Positions 1 through 7,722 of a stretch of 24,723 nucleotides of DNA are shown here, one piece after another. Source of the stretch: a virus; IMG/VR virus record IMGVR_UViG_3300046507_000901, positions 1-24,723 of that record. One strand, given 5' to 3'. The notes beneath the pieces are model-generated. The model did not search any database and was not told the DNA's origin. It worked only from the letters and a program-made list of their open reading frames with translations. Numbering within the stretch: the first letter of the stretch is position 1; the number at the start of each line of letters is the position of its first letter. The position numbers and the translations under genes were made by a program.

Positions 1-342
1 ATGCCTCGATTGATCTGGTTTGGGTTGACCTTTTGTATGTTAATATTGGTACTAAAAGACATGAAAACACCTTTACTATTCAATAAGGCGGTATATTACA
101 TAGGTAACGTAAGTTATACTTTATATTTGTCACACTTCGTTGTAATTTATGCATTCAATACGTTAAACTGGTTCAATATTTTCCATGGTTATTCAGCAAC
201 TGCAGCATATGCAAACTTTATCTACAACTATCTTATAGGTCTTGCAGGCAGCTTTGGTATTGCAGCCATTTTGCATTACAGCTGGGAGTTACCAATGCAA
301 AATGTGGGCAAAAAGATAATCAACAGCTTTAACAAATTGTAA
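1..342 (+). CDS. Acyltransferase-3 family membrane protein, C-terminal part only
   Basis: This is the 3' end of a gene that enters from the left. The 113 visible residues hold hydrophobic segments and the motif GNVSYTLYLSHF (about residues 35-46), typical of the last third of acyltransferase-3 (OafA/YrhL type) integral membrane proteins, which transfer acetyl groups to surface polysaccharides. Family members are usually about 340-380 residues, so the ATG at position 1 is unlikely to be the true start. The DNA is more AT-rich than the tail genes and the gene reads toward them from outside, so I take it as flanking chromosome. Its possible link to the SGNH (esterase-type) tail proteins of the locus is inference. 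Confidence 0.8.
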   Translation: MPRLIWFGLTFCMLILVLKDMKTPLLFNKAVYYIGNVSYTLYLSHFVVIYAFNTLNWFNIFHGYSATAAYANFIYNYLIGLAGSFGIAAILHYSWELPMQNVGKKIINSFNKL

Positions 343-421
343 AGTGCCGGATGTTTGTTAAGCATTGAATTTCGTGGATTATGACCTGGCTCCGAATTAA
401 AAATCACAGCAAACAAATTGA

Positions 422-455
422 TCCGTCTTGCGCAATATTGGTTACACTTGACGGA
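422..455 (+). terminator. Possible terminator after the acyltransferase gene
   Basis: TCCGTC (422-427) pairs with GACGGA (450-455), followed by CC and a run of five T. The loop of 22 bases is long for an intrinsic terminator, so this is only a weak call. Confidence 0.3.
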
Positions 456-471
456 CCTTTTTAAACCTTTG

Positions 472-639
472 CTACCTCTCTGATTTTGTTTCTTGGAATT
501 CTTCGGGAAGTAAAATTAACTGAATATAGTCATCACCTGATACATATGCAGTTGCCGTCTTCATAATGTCGCTACGCCCGATGCCATTGACCAAATCGAC
601 GAGATGCTGATAGGTATCAATACAAGTTTGGTTTACCAG
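472..639 (-). pseudogene. Relic coding fragment, unknown family
   Basis: On the minus strand a frame of 55 sense codons runs from 639 to a TAG at 472-474, with an in-frame stop (640-642) immediately upstream. The translation has normal protein composition, including the segments NGIGRSDIMKTATAYVSGDD and LLPEEFQETKSER. It has no start close to the upstream stop. Further upstream, other minus frames also give short protein-like stretches broken by stops. I read it as the end of a gene damaged by stops or frameshifts. I do not recognise the family; a chance frame is the alternative. Confidence 0.25.
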
Positions 640-817
640 CTAATTATTCCAATAACCCAGGCACCAGCATTATTCCAAACGCCGGCCATCCTCTTAAGCT
701 ATTAAAAACTCTGGCCTGATCCTCCCCATCTTAAGGTAATTATCGTATCAAAACAACCAGCGTACTTTAGTACAGGACGAGATCAGATGGTCGATGGGTG
801 CGGACGCATACCATACA

Positions 818-854
818 GGCGGGCAGTTACATTCGCTTTTGCAGCCAGCCCGCC
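818..854. terminator. GC-rich inverted repeat, possible terminator
   Basis: GGCGGGC (818-824) and GCCCGCC (848-854) form a perfect 7-bp stem with a 23-base loop, followed by TTTT on the plus strand. It could end transcription arriving from the left, but no gene directly precedes it. Confidence 0.3.
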
Positions 855-1035
855 TTTTGCCATTCATTTGGCTTAACACTTTTTTGCTTCAGTATCCGAT
901 CAGGAATAGTCCTCTGCGATCACACCTTTACTAAATCAGGTGATTTTTTGCAGGCTTGTCGTTATTGGACAGCTAACTGAAGTGATCCTCAGATAAAAAC
1001 GCAGAGCAGATCGCATTACCCCTGATTCTCCTGTT

Positions 1036-1914
1036 TCAAAACCTCGTCAGCCTATGGGCCATGAATGGCCAGCCACCCGCTGTCCAGTACCGTTCCGACA
1101 GTGGATCCGGGTTTAAAATAACCGTATAATCAGCAGGTATCTCCCGAGGGTCGGTGGACCTGATAAATGCCAAAGTATCGCCGTTGTAAAAGGTGAGCAC
1201 ATCTCCGGAAGTGTATAATTCGCGCCGGGCCGGATCAGGGTTCCTCCCGATATCAATAGCAGAATTATGTAATTCCGTGGTACTGGTCGTAAAATCGGAC
1301 AGGTTTACGATACCCAGTGTGGTACTGTTTTTCATTACATAAAGCCTGTCCGGGTTAAAAGGGTCCAAGCGGATCACCCCGATGTTCGTACATACGCCGT
1401 CATTAAGTACTTTGACAACATCTTGCGACGGAACATCAATGATCTGTAAGTTCCTGTTCTGGTCGATCAGTACCCATCGGTTCCTGACCGCGTCAATTTC
1501 GATGCCATAACCATAACCTACAGACGGTACAGGGATCAGCGCCCCAAACACCAGGCCGGGATAAGACAGCGGGTAAACCCCGTTCGCCCCTCTTGAATAA
1601 CACAAAATCCGGTCGTTATTAATCCCGTCCCATTTTATGTCGATGACGTCCAGGTTTCCGGGAACAGCTATTTCCCCGGAAAAAGCGCCGGACCTGGTAT
1701 TGAAAATTGCAATCCTGCCATCAGGATAAGTAGACATCAGCAAGCGGTCATTAGCCGCTACGTCGTTGAACATTGATTTCGGGCCGGTAAACCGGGCCGA
1801 TAAACCGTCAAACGAGGGGATGGCACCAACATAATAAGTAGAGGTTTCGGCCCCCATAACCATAGATGGACCGGTCCTGATACCGGCCCCGTTAATTCGA
1901 ATCTCTTTTAACAT
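1036..1914 (-). CDS. Beta-propeller-like tail-locus protein, copy 2 (last gene of operon)
   Basis: A 292-residue protein made of repeated short beta-strand units (for example NRWVLIDQNRNLQIIDV and DRLYVMKNSTTLGIVNL) of the kind seen in YVTN/quinoprotein-like beta-propellers. There is no signal peptide or membrane segment. I chose the ATG at 1912-1914, two bases beyond the TAG of the preceding gene, rather than an upstream ATG deep inside that gene. The C-terminus (ERYWTAGGWP...) matches that of the neighbour (IRYFTAGGYLP...), so the two are paralogs from a tandem duplication. Lying at the distal end of the tail operon behind the fibres, it may be a tail-tip or ligand-binding component. The function is inferred from position only. 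Confidence 0.75.
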   Translation of the reverse strand: MLKEIRINGAGIRTGPSMVMGAETSTYYVGAIPSFDGLSARFTGPKSMFNDVAANDRLLMSTYPDGRIAIFNTRSGAFSGEIAVPGNLDVIDIKWDGINNDRILCYSRGANGVYPLSYPGLVFGALIPVPSVGYGYGIEIDAVRNRWVLIDQNRNLQIIDVPSQDVVKVLNDGVCTNIGVIRLDPFNPDRLYVMKNSTTLGIVNLSDFTTSTTELHNSAIDIGRNPDPARRELYTSGDVLTFYNGDTLAFIRSTDPREIPADYTVILNPDPLSERYWTAGGWPFMAHRLTRF

Positions 1915-1915
1915 A

Positions 1916-2764
1916 CTAAGCTGTTGTTTTGGTAAAAGCCTGCGGCAGGTAGCCGCCGGCCGTAAAATAGCGTATCCGGTCCGGAGCATTATCAAAAGCG
2001 ATATAACTATCCTGTGTCCCCAGGTTATCGCTTAAAAGTGCCCACGTATTGGCATCGAAAGCGCTTAGTCCCCCACCACTATTACCGGACGCATAAATCC
2101 GGTTGGCCTCCGGCGAAGGGTCGAAAGCAATGTCGTAAATACCGTACGGCAGCTGAATCGTCCGTATCGCCAGCGTGGCCGCGTTCAACTTCATAAGCGG
2201 CCCGGTGGTCGTAATGACGTAGAACTCTTCCGGGTTTGCCGGGTCTGCTTTTATCATTCGCACTACCGTCGTAAGGCTGCTGTAAAATTTGTACTTCATA
2301 TTAAAGTCCGGAAGACCCAGGATACACAAAGCACCTGTATAATCTGCCGTTATTACTTGGTTCCCTTGCCTGTCGATCTCGAACGATCGGCTTCCGCCGC
2401 CCGGTATCAGGTCTCCGATCTGTAGCGTATCCCGGTCTATAGGATAAAAGCCGTTAAATGTGGAAAACATCAGGTAGCGGTTGTTGACCTCGTCTAGTCT
2501 GATATCCGTAAAATTTCTGCCATTGAGATCAATGACCGTATCAATCTCCAGCGTATCCGCGTTATAGGCAATAATTTTATTTGTCGGATAGGTTCCTACG
2601 AAAAGGCGCCGCCTTTCCCGGTCCAAAAGCATTCCCGTAGTATATATCTGGACGCCGCCGGGCACCGGTAACGTTACTGCATCCCAGTTCATCCTGTCCC
2701 TGAGGTGCAGGGGTGACCCGCTGCTCAAAAAAACAGCGGAATCATTTTTTAATAAATGGCTCAT
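1916..2764 (-). CDS. Beta-propeller-like tail-locus protein, copy 1
   Basis: A 282-residue protein with repeated four-strand-like units (RRLFVGTYPTNKIIAYNADT, NRYLMFSTFNGFYPIDRDTL, NQVITADYTGALCILGLPD), typical of a six- to seven-bladed beta-propeller. It lacks a signal peptide and catalytic motifs that I can recognise. Its ATG follows the TGA of the upstream fibre gene after one base, and its TAG is followed one base later by the paralogous gene, so the three are probably translated from one message. Candidate roles are receptor recognition or a structural cap on the fibre complex. An unrelated cargo gene carried by the operon cannot be excluded. Confidence 0.75.
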   Translation of the reverse strand: MSHLLKNDSAVFLSSGSPLHLRDRMNWDAVTLPVPGGVQIYTTGMLLDRERRRLFVGTYPTNKIIAYNADTLEIDTVIDLNGRNFTDIRLDEVNNRYLMFSTFNGFYPIDRDTLQIGDLIPGGGSRSFEIDRQGNQVITADYTGALCILGLPDFNMKYKFYSSLTTVVRMIKADPANPEEFYVITTTGPLMKLNAATLAIRTIQLPYGIYDIAFDPSPEANRIYASGNSGGGLSAFDANTWALLSDNLGTQDSYIAFDNAPDRIRYFTAGGYLPQAFTKTTA

Positions 2765-2765
2765 A

Positions 2766-4604
2766 TCAGGCGATGCTTATGGGGTATTTGATCCAGTTCG
2801 ATGCGTCTATTTTTTCATAGACATAATTCAGGCCCCGCACATGCTGAAATATGGCCGCCGAAGGGTAAGCTGAATTAAGCTGAACCGATGTCAGGGCTCC
2901 CGCACTGTCATCGACCCCGGTCGCCAGATAATAATCCTGAACGGTCGCCGCGACCTGTGCCGTCCTGCGCCACTGGTTGATCCCCACGCAATAGTAGACG
3001 TACTGATCATCAGCACTTTGCTGGCCAGGCCTACCGGACACACTGGCAATACCAGTAGAAAAATCAGCTGAAGTTAGTGCGCTGTTAGATACCATGATCT
3101 CCACGAGATCATAGTGGGCTTCAGGTCCCTGGTTGGTAACTGACACCATTTTTTCCCCGTTAGGAACTACGGGAACCGCATAACCGATCTGCCCGGTCGC
3201 CGATTTTCTCAGGATGCTTTCCGAGACTTTGATATGCCCTCCCCTGTTGGGATGTATTCCGTCATCGGAGTCAGCCGGGTCATTGGGGTCATACAGTTCA
3301 TTAAAATCGACGACCGTAACCGGGTAACCCGGAAACTGCAGTACGGTATCTTTGATCGCCGCCGTCATGGCCACCGTATTTGCCTGACTTCTGTTCCCTG
3401 GATCTGCCAGATATTGCGCATCCGAGGCTTCCGGGCAGGTCAGCACGAACACAGGCGGATAAATACTGGCAGGCCCCAGCCAGCCGATGTAATCAATGAT
3501 CGTTTTATTGTTACTGCTGGTCGTTATCTCCAGTGCCCCCACATCGTTCACATAAAAATCCGAGATCAATACCACCTGCGGTGTCAGCGAATTATCAGCA
3601 AAGGTGTTATCGGTTACGCCGTTCGTCTTACCCACCGGATCATAGGTATAGATGACGTTACCCTGGTAGGAGACCGTGAAACCGCCGAGTTCCTCGGGAT
3701 TGGCGCAACCGTAAGTCCCGATGACCATCGTATAGCGGTTGGACCGCTGTACGATCACCATTGAACTTCCGCTGACACTCGAAGAAATAGCGGAAGGGTT
3801 CGTAAAAGAAGTAAGCGTAGCTGCTTTACTCCCCCTTCCGCTCATATTTTCATCTACCCAGGAGCCAGTTTTCGAGCCGGCATTGAAATTATTCGCCGGA
3901 TACACTTCTTCCATAAAAGCACTTGCCAGCAAAGAACCCAGCGTGCCCCGCACTTTATTGGTACTTTTCGCCAGATCGCCGCCTTTAAAATCGTTAAAGC
4001 CGACCTCGACCAGGAACCCGGTATTCCGGTTAGCCATCAGCGGCGCATTCGCGTAGAATCGCTTGAGCGTCTGAAAACTGTTGGCATTGTTTTCGGCGAG
4101 GTTGAAAAAATTCCAAATGCCTCCTGCCTTGCTGAAGAATAGCGAGCTATAGCCTTCATAATAAACACTGCCACTGTGGTATGCAGTTATGTCAGAGCCA
4201 TAAGACTGGGCTAATTTAATATTATTGACCGGCATGTTCGGCCAATATTCGGTTAAAGCGCCGACATCTTTGATATTGCTCCAGGCGACCTCTCCTTCTC
4301 CAGCCCCCGCTTTTGTCAGTAGCTGGCCCGCTGTTCCGCCTGCCGGGATCCCATCCCCTTTTGCCGCTAGTTCGTCGATCTGTCCCTGTAATTCATTGTC
4401 GATAGCCGAACGGGTAGCCGCTTCGTTATCCACATCGTTAATAGATGCTTTGCCTGCCAGTACCGATGCAAGTCCTGTTATTTTATCAACAGGGATAGTA
4501 TCCTCATCCTTATGCCAGAATGAATCAATCCAGGATGCAAACTGACCTGCTGTTGGTTTTGCCCCTCTTGAAAAAAATGATTTTAATGATAGCCTTGATG
4601 CCAT
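2766..4604 (-). CDS. Tail fibre with SGNH/GDSL-hydrolase domain
   Basis: This 612-residue protein starts with a foot domain of about 55 residues (MASRLSLKSFFSRGAKPTAG...), shared with the fibres at 5575-6894 and 22378-24723 and probably the part that docks on the tail. A linker with GGTAGQLLTK follows. The middle part has SGNH-hydrolase blocks: a Ser in GSDIT (S137, in place of canonical GDSIT), GFND (G202-N204-D205) and DGIHPN (D448, H451). About 240 residues separate the last two blocks, so an extra beta-rich domain is inserted there. The C-terminal 140 residues are probably receptor-binding. Such domains in phage tails usually remove acyl groups from surface polysaccharide. Upstream lies a 263-bp gap with an SGNH relic, so a separate promoter is possible. 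Confidence 0.85.
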   Translation of the reverse strand: MASRLSLKSFFSRGAKPTAGQFASWIDSFWHKDEDTIPVDKITGLASVLAGKASINDVDNEAATRSAIDNELQGQIDELAAKGDGIPAGGTAGQLLTKAGAGEGEVAWSNIKDVGALTEYWPNMPVNNIKLAQSYGSDITAYHSGSVYYEGYSSLFFSKAGGIWNFFNLAENNANSFQTLKRFYANAPLMANRNTGFLVEVGFNDFKGGDLAKSTNKVRGTLGSLLASAFMEEVYPANNFNAGSKTGSWVDENMSGRGSKAATLTSFTNPSAISSSVSGSSMVIVQRSNRYTMVIGTYGCANPEELGGFTVSYQGNVIYTYDPVGKTNGVTDNTFADNSLTPQVVLISDFYVNDVGALEITTSSNNKTIIDYIGWLGPASIYPPVFVLTCPEASDAQYLADPGNRSQANTVAMTAAIKDTVLQFPGYPVTVVDFNELYDPNDPADSDDGIHPNRGGHIKVSESILRKSATGQIGYAVPVVPNGEKMVSVTNQGPEAHYDLVEIMVSNSALTSADFSTGIASVSGRPGQQSADDQYVYYCVGINQWRRTAQVAATVQDYYLATGVDDSAGALTSVQLNSAYPSAAIFQHVRGLNYVYEKIDASNWIKYPISIA

Positions 4605-4606
4605 TG
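4564..4606 (-). repeat. 43-bp identical fibre-start repeat, copy 2
   Basis: The first 41 coding bases plus two bases upstream are identical to positions 6854-6896. Downstream the two genes diverge quickly at the DNA level although the protein foot domain stays similar. This fits recent gene conversion or recombination at the shared fibre start. Confidence 0.85.
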
Positions 4607-4737
4607 TAATGTATTTTTAAAATGTCGGAAATTGGGATGTCCCGGGTAAACATTCAGCCCGGTCTCCCTTAGTTTAAACTATAGTTGTTTTTTGCCGCGA
4701 ATAAAGCACGGTTTCAAATGTTCCTGATGAGTGTGCG

Positions 4738-4866
4738 TTATATAAGCTTTTTAATGGCTTTTGCCACACTTCCTGTAAACCTCCCCGCCCCTTTGTCTGT
4801 TAAATGAACTTGGCTAAGCCCGTCGACATCTTTTGGATTGAAATAAACTGGATTATCTGGAGCATA
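4738..4866 (-). pseudogene. Orphan 3' end of a second SGNH hydrolase gene
   Basis: A minus-strand frame of 42 codons ending in TAA (4738-4740) encodes ...DVDGLSQVHLTDKGAG..., which aligns over its whole length with the last about 43 residues of the intact SGNH hydrolase just upstream (...DPDGLSKVHPTDQGAG...). The start, nucleophile block and central blocks are missing. The relic begins directly after the stop codon of the intact gene. This is what remains when a fibre/esterase cassette is replaced by recombination inside the 3' end of the gene. Confidence 0.8.
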
Positions 4867-4867
4867 T

Positions 4868-5575
4868 TTAATTAGCCAAAGTATGTATAGCGGCTGCAAC
4901 TTCTGTTGCTATTAGTCCGGCTCCCTGATCGGTCGGATGCACCTTACTTAATCCATCCGGGTCAGGACTGGCAAAATACGTAGGATCGTCGGGTGCTGCA
5001 TCCGCATATATATTGGGATGCAAAGACAAATCGGCAAATCCATCGGCGAAAGCGGGCCAATTGGCGCTTAACATCGCATTTACTGCTAATCGTTTTGAAT
5101 TTGTATCTGCCTGGGCATAACTGTCTTTACGATTCAGAATAGGCACTACTATTGTTTTCGCCCCTCCCGCACGCAATGAAGTATGACAGGCTACAATAGA
5201 ACTGTAAATGTTAGCCGCCGTCTTGTCGGGGTAGCAAATATCATTCGCGCCAAAAAACACAACACATGCTACAATATCGAAGGTGTTTACCCGAAACATG
5301 TTTATTGTGTTTATCATTTCGTTATCGTTAAACCATTGCTGTGTTTGGCCGGAAAAACCCCGAATTGTACTTGACACATTAATATCGCTCAACATTGTCA
5401 AAGCTTGTTTGGGATACGTATTGGGGCCGACAATACCGCTATTTGATTGCCCGGTCCCGGTTGTACCGATGCCGTAAGTTATACTATCGCCTAAAAAGAA
5501 AAGCTGAATACGCTTAGCAGGATTACCGCCTGACCCTGTGGAAACCATCTTCCTTATTATTGCAGCTGCTGACAT
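4868..5575 (-). CDS. SGNH/GDSL-family hydrolase of the tail locus
   Basis: A 235-residue single-domain SGNH hydrolase. Block I is LFFLGDSITYG with nucleophile S31, block II is the Gly of RGFSGQT (about G76), block III is GAND (G109, N111, D112), and block V is DGLSKVHPTD near the end. There the acidic residue lies six positions before His instead of the usual three, so the catalytic Asp is less certain. No signal peptide is seen, which fits a structural or particle-associated enzyme. The ATG shares one base with the TAA of the fibre gene (TAATG), implying coupled translation and a fibre-enzyme pair. The probable activity is deacylation of a surface glycan; the substrate is unknown. Confidence 0.88.
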   Translation of the reverse strand: MSAAAIIRKMVSTGSGGNPAKRIQLFFLGDSITYGIGTTGTGQSNSGIVGPNTYPKQALTMLSDINVSSTIRGFSGQTQQWFNDNEMINTINMFRVNTFDIVACVVFFGANDICYPDKTAANIYSSIVACHTSLRAGGAKTIVVPILNRKDSYAQADTNSKRLAVNAMLSANWPAFADGFADLSLHPNIYADAAPDDPTYFASPDPDGLSKVHPTDQGAGLIATEVAAAIHTLAN

Positions 5576-6894
5576 TAAGCATCAATTAGATTACCGGATA
5601 ATTGCACGTTAGTCAATGATGATCCCTCGGGATTCATAGAAATATCCACATACAAAGGAAAAACAGGCGCCATCAGAGATGTATAGATCAATATGTCATT
5701 TTTATAGTATTTAACATCCGTATCAGACAATACTATTTCAAGCTTTGTTGTGCCACTAATTAAAGTTCCAGTGGCTTTGCTTGTCCCACTTTCGTATATA
5801 ACGTACCCACTTGAACTATCCCAATAAAATGCATATTGAATGCTACTGTAGCTGCTATCTCCTACCGTGTTAGAAAAACCAATAACCATTGCCCCTGATA
5901 CTACTAAATGATCGAACGTTAACCGGCCTTGTTCTCCAGTACCAGATAGTTGAACTTTTTTACTGCCAATGGCGCTACCATTCCAACCACTCGAATTTGT
6001 CTTTGTTAAGGTAGTACCATCAAATTGAGTATTTATGAGATTTTGCCATATCATATAAGGGAAGTCCTGCGTAGGTGTATCAAAAGCTTTCGACATCGAC
6101 CAGTAATAATTGTTCCCATCAAAATAAAAAGCCAGCAAATCAACGGCGTTCGCGGCCGTAGAAAGTGAAAACCCCGATTCCCTGCGCGATCCGTTAGGTA
6201 GCCTTAATTTAGCGCCCCCGGTGGAACTCTGGCGCACTATTAAAATACCACATGCAAAATCGGGGACATTTGATATATCTAATCGGCAATCACCTGCGAT
6301 AGTTATATCGGCGGTATTACCAAGTAAATAATTCCACGCTGAAAGGAACGAATCTACTGTAAGGATAACATTTGAATTCGCAGCCCCCGTGAGAGCGTTC
6401 AGAGTTCCGTCCGCTGTAATAATTACGTTGCTTCCTTGTTTGACACCACCTAATACAGTATTTGTCGCTATCGGCAACGTATAATCACCGCCGCCCGCCG
6501 AAGCATCTACCCAATGCGTATCAAAATCTTCATTCGTGTTTTTTGCCAAAATTTGGCCGGGGGTGCCACCAATTGGAACACCAACACCTGCCGCGCCCGG
6601 CGCTCCGGATTCGCCTTGTGGCCCAACCGCGCCGGGAGCACCTACTCCATTTGCCACAAGCTTATCAATTTGCGCCTGCAAACCCGCGTCCGCTATCACT
6701 CTATTCGCTGTTTCATTTTGTAAATCTTCCGCCGCCCCCTTTCCGGCTAAAGTAGTCGGCAAGTTTGTTATTTTAGAAATAGGGATTGTATCTTCGTCCT
6801 TACTCCAAAAGCTGTCAATTAGCGAGGCAAATTGTCCCGCCGTAGGTTTTGCTCCTCTTGAAAAAAATGATTTTAATGATAGCCTTGATGCCAT
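5575..6894 (-). CDS. Tail fibre with shared foot, collagen-like stub and lectin-like C-terminus
   Basis: This 439-residue protein has the same N-terminal foot (MASRLSLKSFFSRGAKPTAG...) as the fibres at 2766-4604 and 22378-24723. Gly-X-Y triplets follow at about residues 81-105 (GAPGAVGPQGESGAPG), a typical trimerising fibre stub, then the linker GGTPGQILAKNTN shared with the other fibres. The last about 150 residues look like a jelly-roll or concanavalin-type lectin domain (VKYYKNDILIYTS, FPLYVDISMN). It lacks an enzymatic domain of its own, but the next gene, overlapping by one base, is a free SGNH hydrolase. I infer a receptor-binding fibre that works with that enzyme. Confidence 0.85.
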   Translation of the reverse strand: MASRLSLKSFFSRGAKPTAGQFASLIDSFWSKDEDTIPISKITNLPTTLAGKGAAEDLQNETANRVIADAGLQAQIDKLVANGVGAPGAVGPQGESGAPGAAGVGVPIGGTPGQILAKNTNEDFDTHWVDASAGGGDYTLPIATNTVLGGVKQGSNVIITADGTLNALTGAANSNVILTVDSFLSAWNYLLGNTADITIAGDCRLDISNVPDFACGILIVRQSSTGGAKLRLPNGSRRESGFSLSTAANAVDLLAFYFDGNNYYWSMSKAFDTPTQDFPYMIWQNLINTQFDGTTLTKTNSSGWNGSAIGSKKVQLSGTGEQGRLTFDHLVVSGAMVIGFSNTVGDSSYSSIQYAFYWDSSSGYVIYESGTSKATGTLISGTTKLEIVLSDTDVKYYKNDILIYTSLMAPVFPLYVDISMNPEGSSLTNVQLSGNLIDA

Positions 6895-6896
6895 TG
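6854..6896 (-). repeat. 43-bp identical fibre-start repeat, copy 1
   Basis: Identical to positions 4564-4606 and in the same orientation. Recombination between the two copies would delete the intervening cassette and fuse one foot to the other fibre body. A diverged inverted copy starts the fibre gene at 22378. Confidence 0.85.
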
Positions 6897-6921
6897 CAAT
6901 AATATATTTATAAGGTAAAAA

Positions 6922-7722
6922 TCAAAATGTTCCTGGCAGAGGTTCGATCCAGCAACCCGTTTTATAGGGATTTAAAATATTCATCGGATCCGGGGTAGCG
7001 CTCCCCGTTGTTTTCGTTCTTCCAAATAGCTTTGCCCACAATCCCCGTCCGCTTCCGCCATCGATATGGTTCGCTTCGATCTGGATACCTGTGGTGTCCG
7101 TCACGGAAACATACTGCTCGTGGTCGTGTTCGATCAGGTTGTTGCTGGTCATGGTCACTCCTTTTGCGCCGCCTGTCCTTCCTTCAGTAAAATCAGGATC
7201 GTCGGGATTAAAATGTACTGGGAACCGTCCGCGCCAGCCGGAAACCTCACGCCAGCCAGCCGGGATATTGTTAACCCCTCCCGTCCACCACCACGCGCCT
7301 CCGCCGTTCTTAAAAGGTGCTGTTAGTTTTTCGACCCGGTCCAACCGTGCCAGCACACCTTCCGCTGTGTTCCGTTTAAAGTCTGACCATAGATAGCTGC
7401 TGACGCCGTTATCGCCGAATTTAGCCGTACGGACATACTTCACCGTTCGGGAGACATTATCCTCGAAAGTCAGCGCGGTCGCTTCTTCTGTAATGATAAC
7501 TTTGGTCTGTGCGACACCGCCTGTAAAAGGCAGGATCTCGCCGTTAATGACCACTACGCCGTTACTGACCGACCCACCACTGACCACACAGCCGGATAAG
7601 ATCGACATTGGTCCCGAAAGGTTTGCAGCCGAAGCCGCGGTATTGATGCAATCCTGCATGAATTGAAGAACACCCTGGTCAAACGGGAAACCGCCAGGCT
7701 GTGTAAAATCATATCTGTTCAT
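6922..7722 (-). CDS. Collar-type short fibre or baseplate-tip protein
   Basis: A 266-residue protein. The first half is beta-rich with alternating Gly/Val/Ser. The second half has features of phage tail-collar domains: IPAGWREVSGWRGRFPV, then GGAKGVTMTSNNLIEHDHEQY with a His pair of the kind that can bind metal in trimeric fibre tips, and a final CWIEPLPGTF. It follows the I-like baseplate gene with a 4-base overlap, the normal place for the first fibre or collar protein in P2-like and Mu-like tails. It lacks the MASRL foot domain of the other fibres, so it probably sits at a different position on the baseplate. Confidence 0.75.
   Translation of the reverse strand: MNRYDFTQPGGFPFDQGVLQFMQDCINTAASAANLSGPMSILSGCVVSGGSVSNGVVVINGEILPFTGGVAQTKVIITEEATALTFEDNVSRTVKYVRTAKFGDNGVSSYLWSDFKRNTAEGVLARLDRVEKLTAPFKNGGGAWWWTGGVNNIPAGWREVSGWRGRFPVHFNPDDPDFTEGRTGGAKGVTMTSNNLIEHDHEQYVSVTDTTGIQIEANHIDGGSGRGLWAKLFGRTKTTGSATPDPMNILNPYKTGCWIEPLPGTF

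Larger units (their letters stand above)
343..1035. other. Intergenic region at the left border of the tail locus
   Basis: No convincing intact gene is present in these 693 bases. The region holds a possible terminator behind the acyltransferase gene, a short minus-strand stretch that reads like the C-terminus of a lost protein (472-639), and a GC-rich inverted repeat (818-854). An open frame of 60 codons at 798-980 (+) has a composition unlike a real protein. The mix of interrupted reading frames suggests decayed DNA at an insertion border. Confidence 0.5.

Noticed and set aside
1915-1995. N-terminal extension of the last propeller gene to an ATG at 1995
   Set aside because: The extension would lie in another frame of the preceding gene and has Arg/Cys-rich composition. 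The ATG at 1912-1914, right after the preceding stop, is the natural start and aligns with the operon pattern.
3234-3764. Plus-strand open frame of 176 codons inside the SGNH fibre gene
   Set aside because: It is antisense to a well-supported gene with clear SGNH motifs. Composition (many Ile, Arg, His) is typical of a shadow frame.
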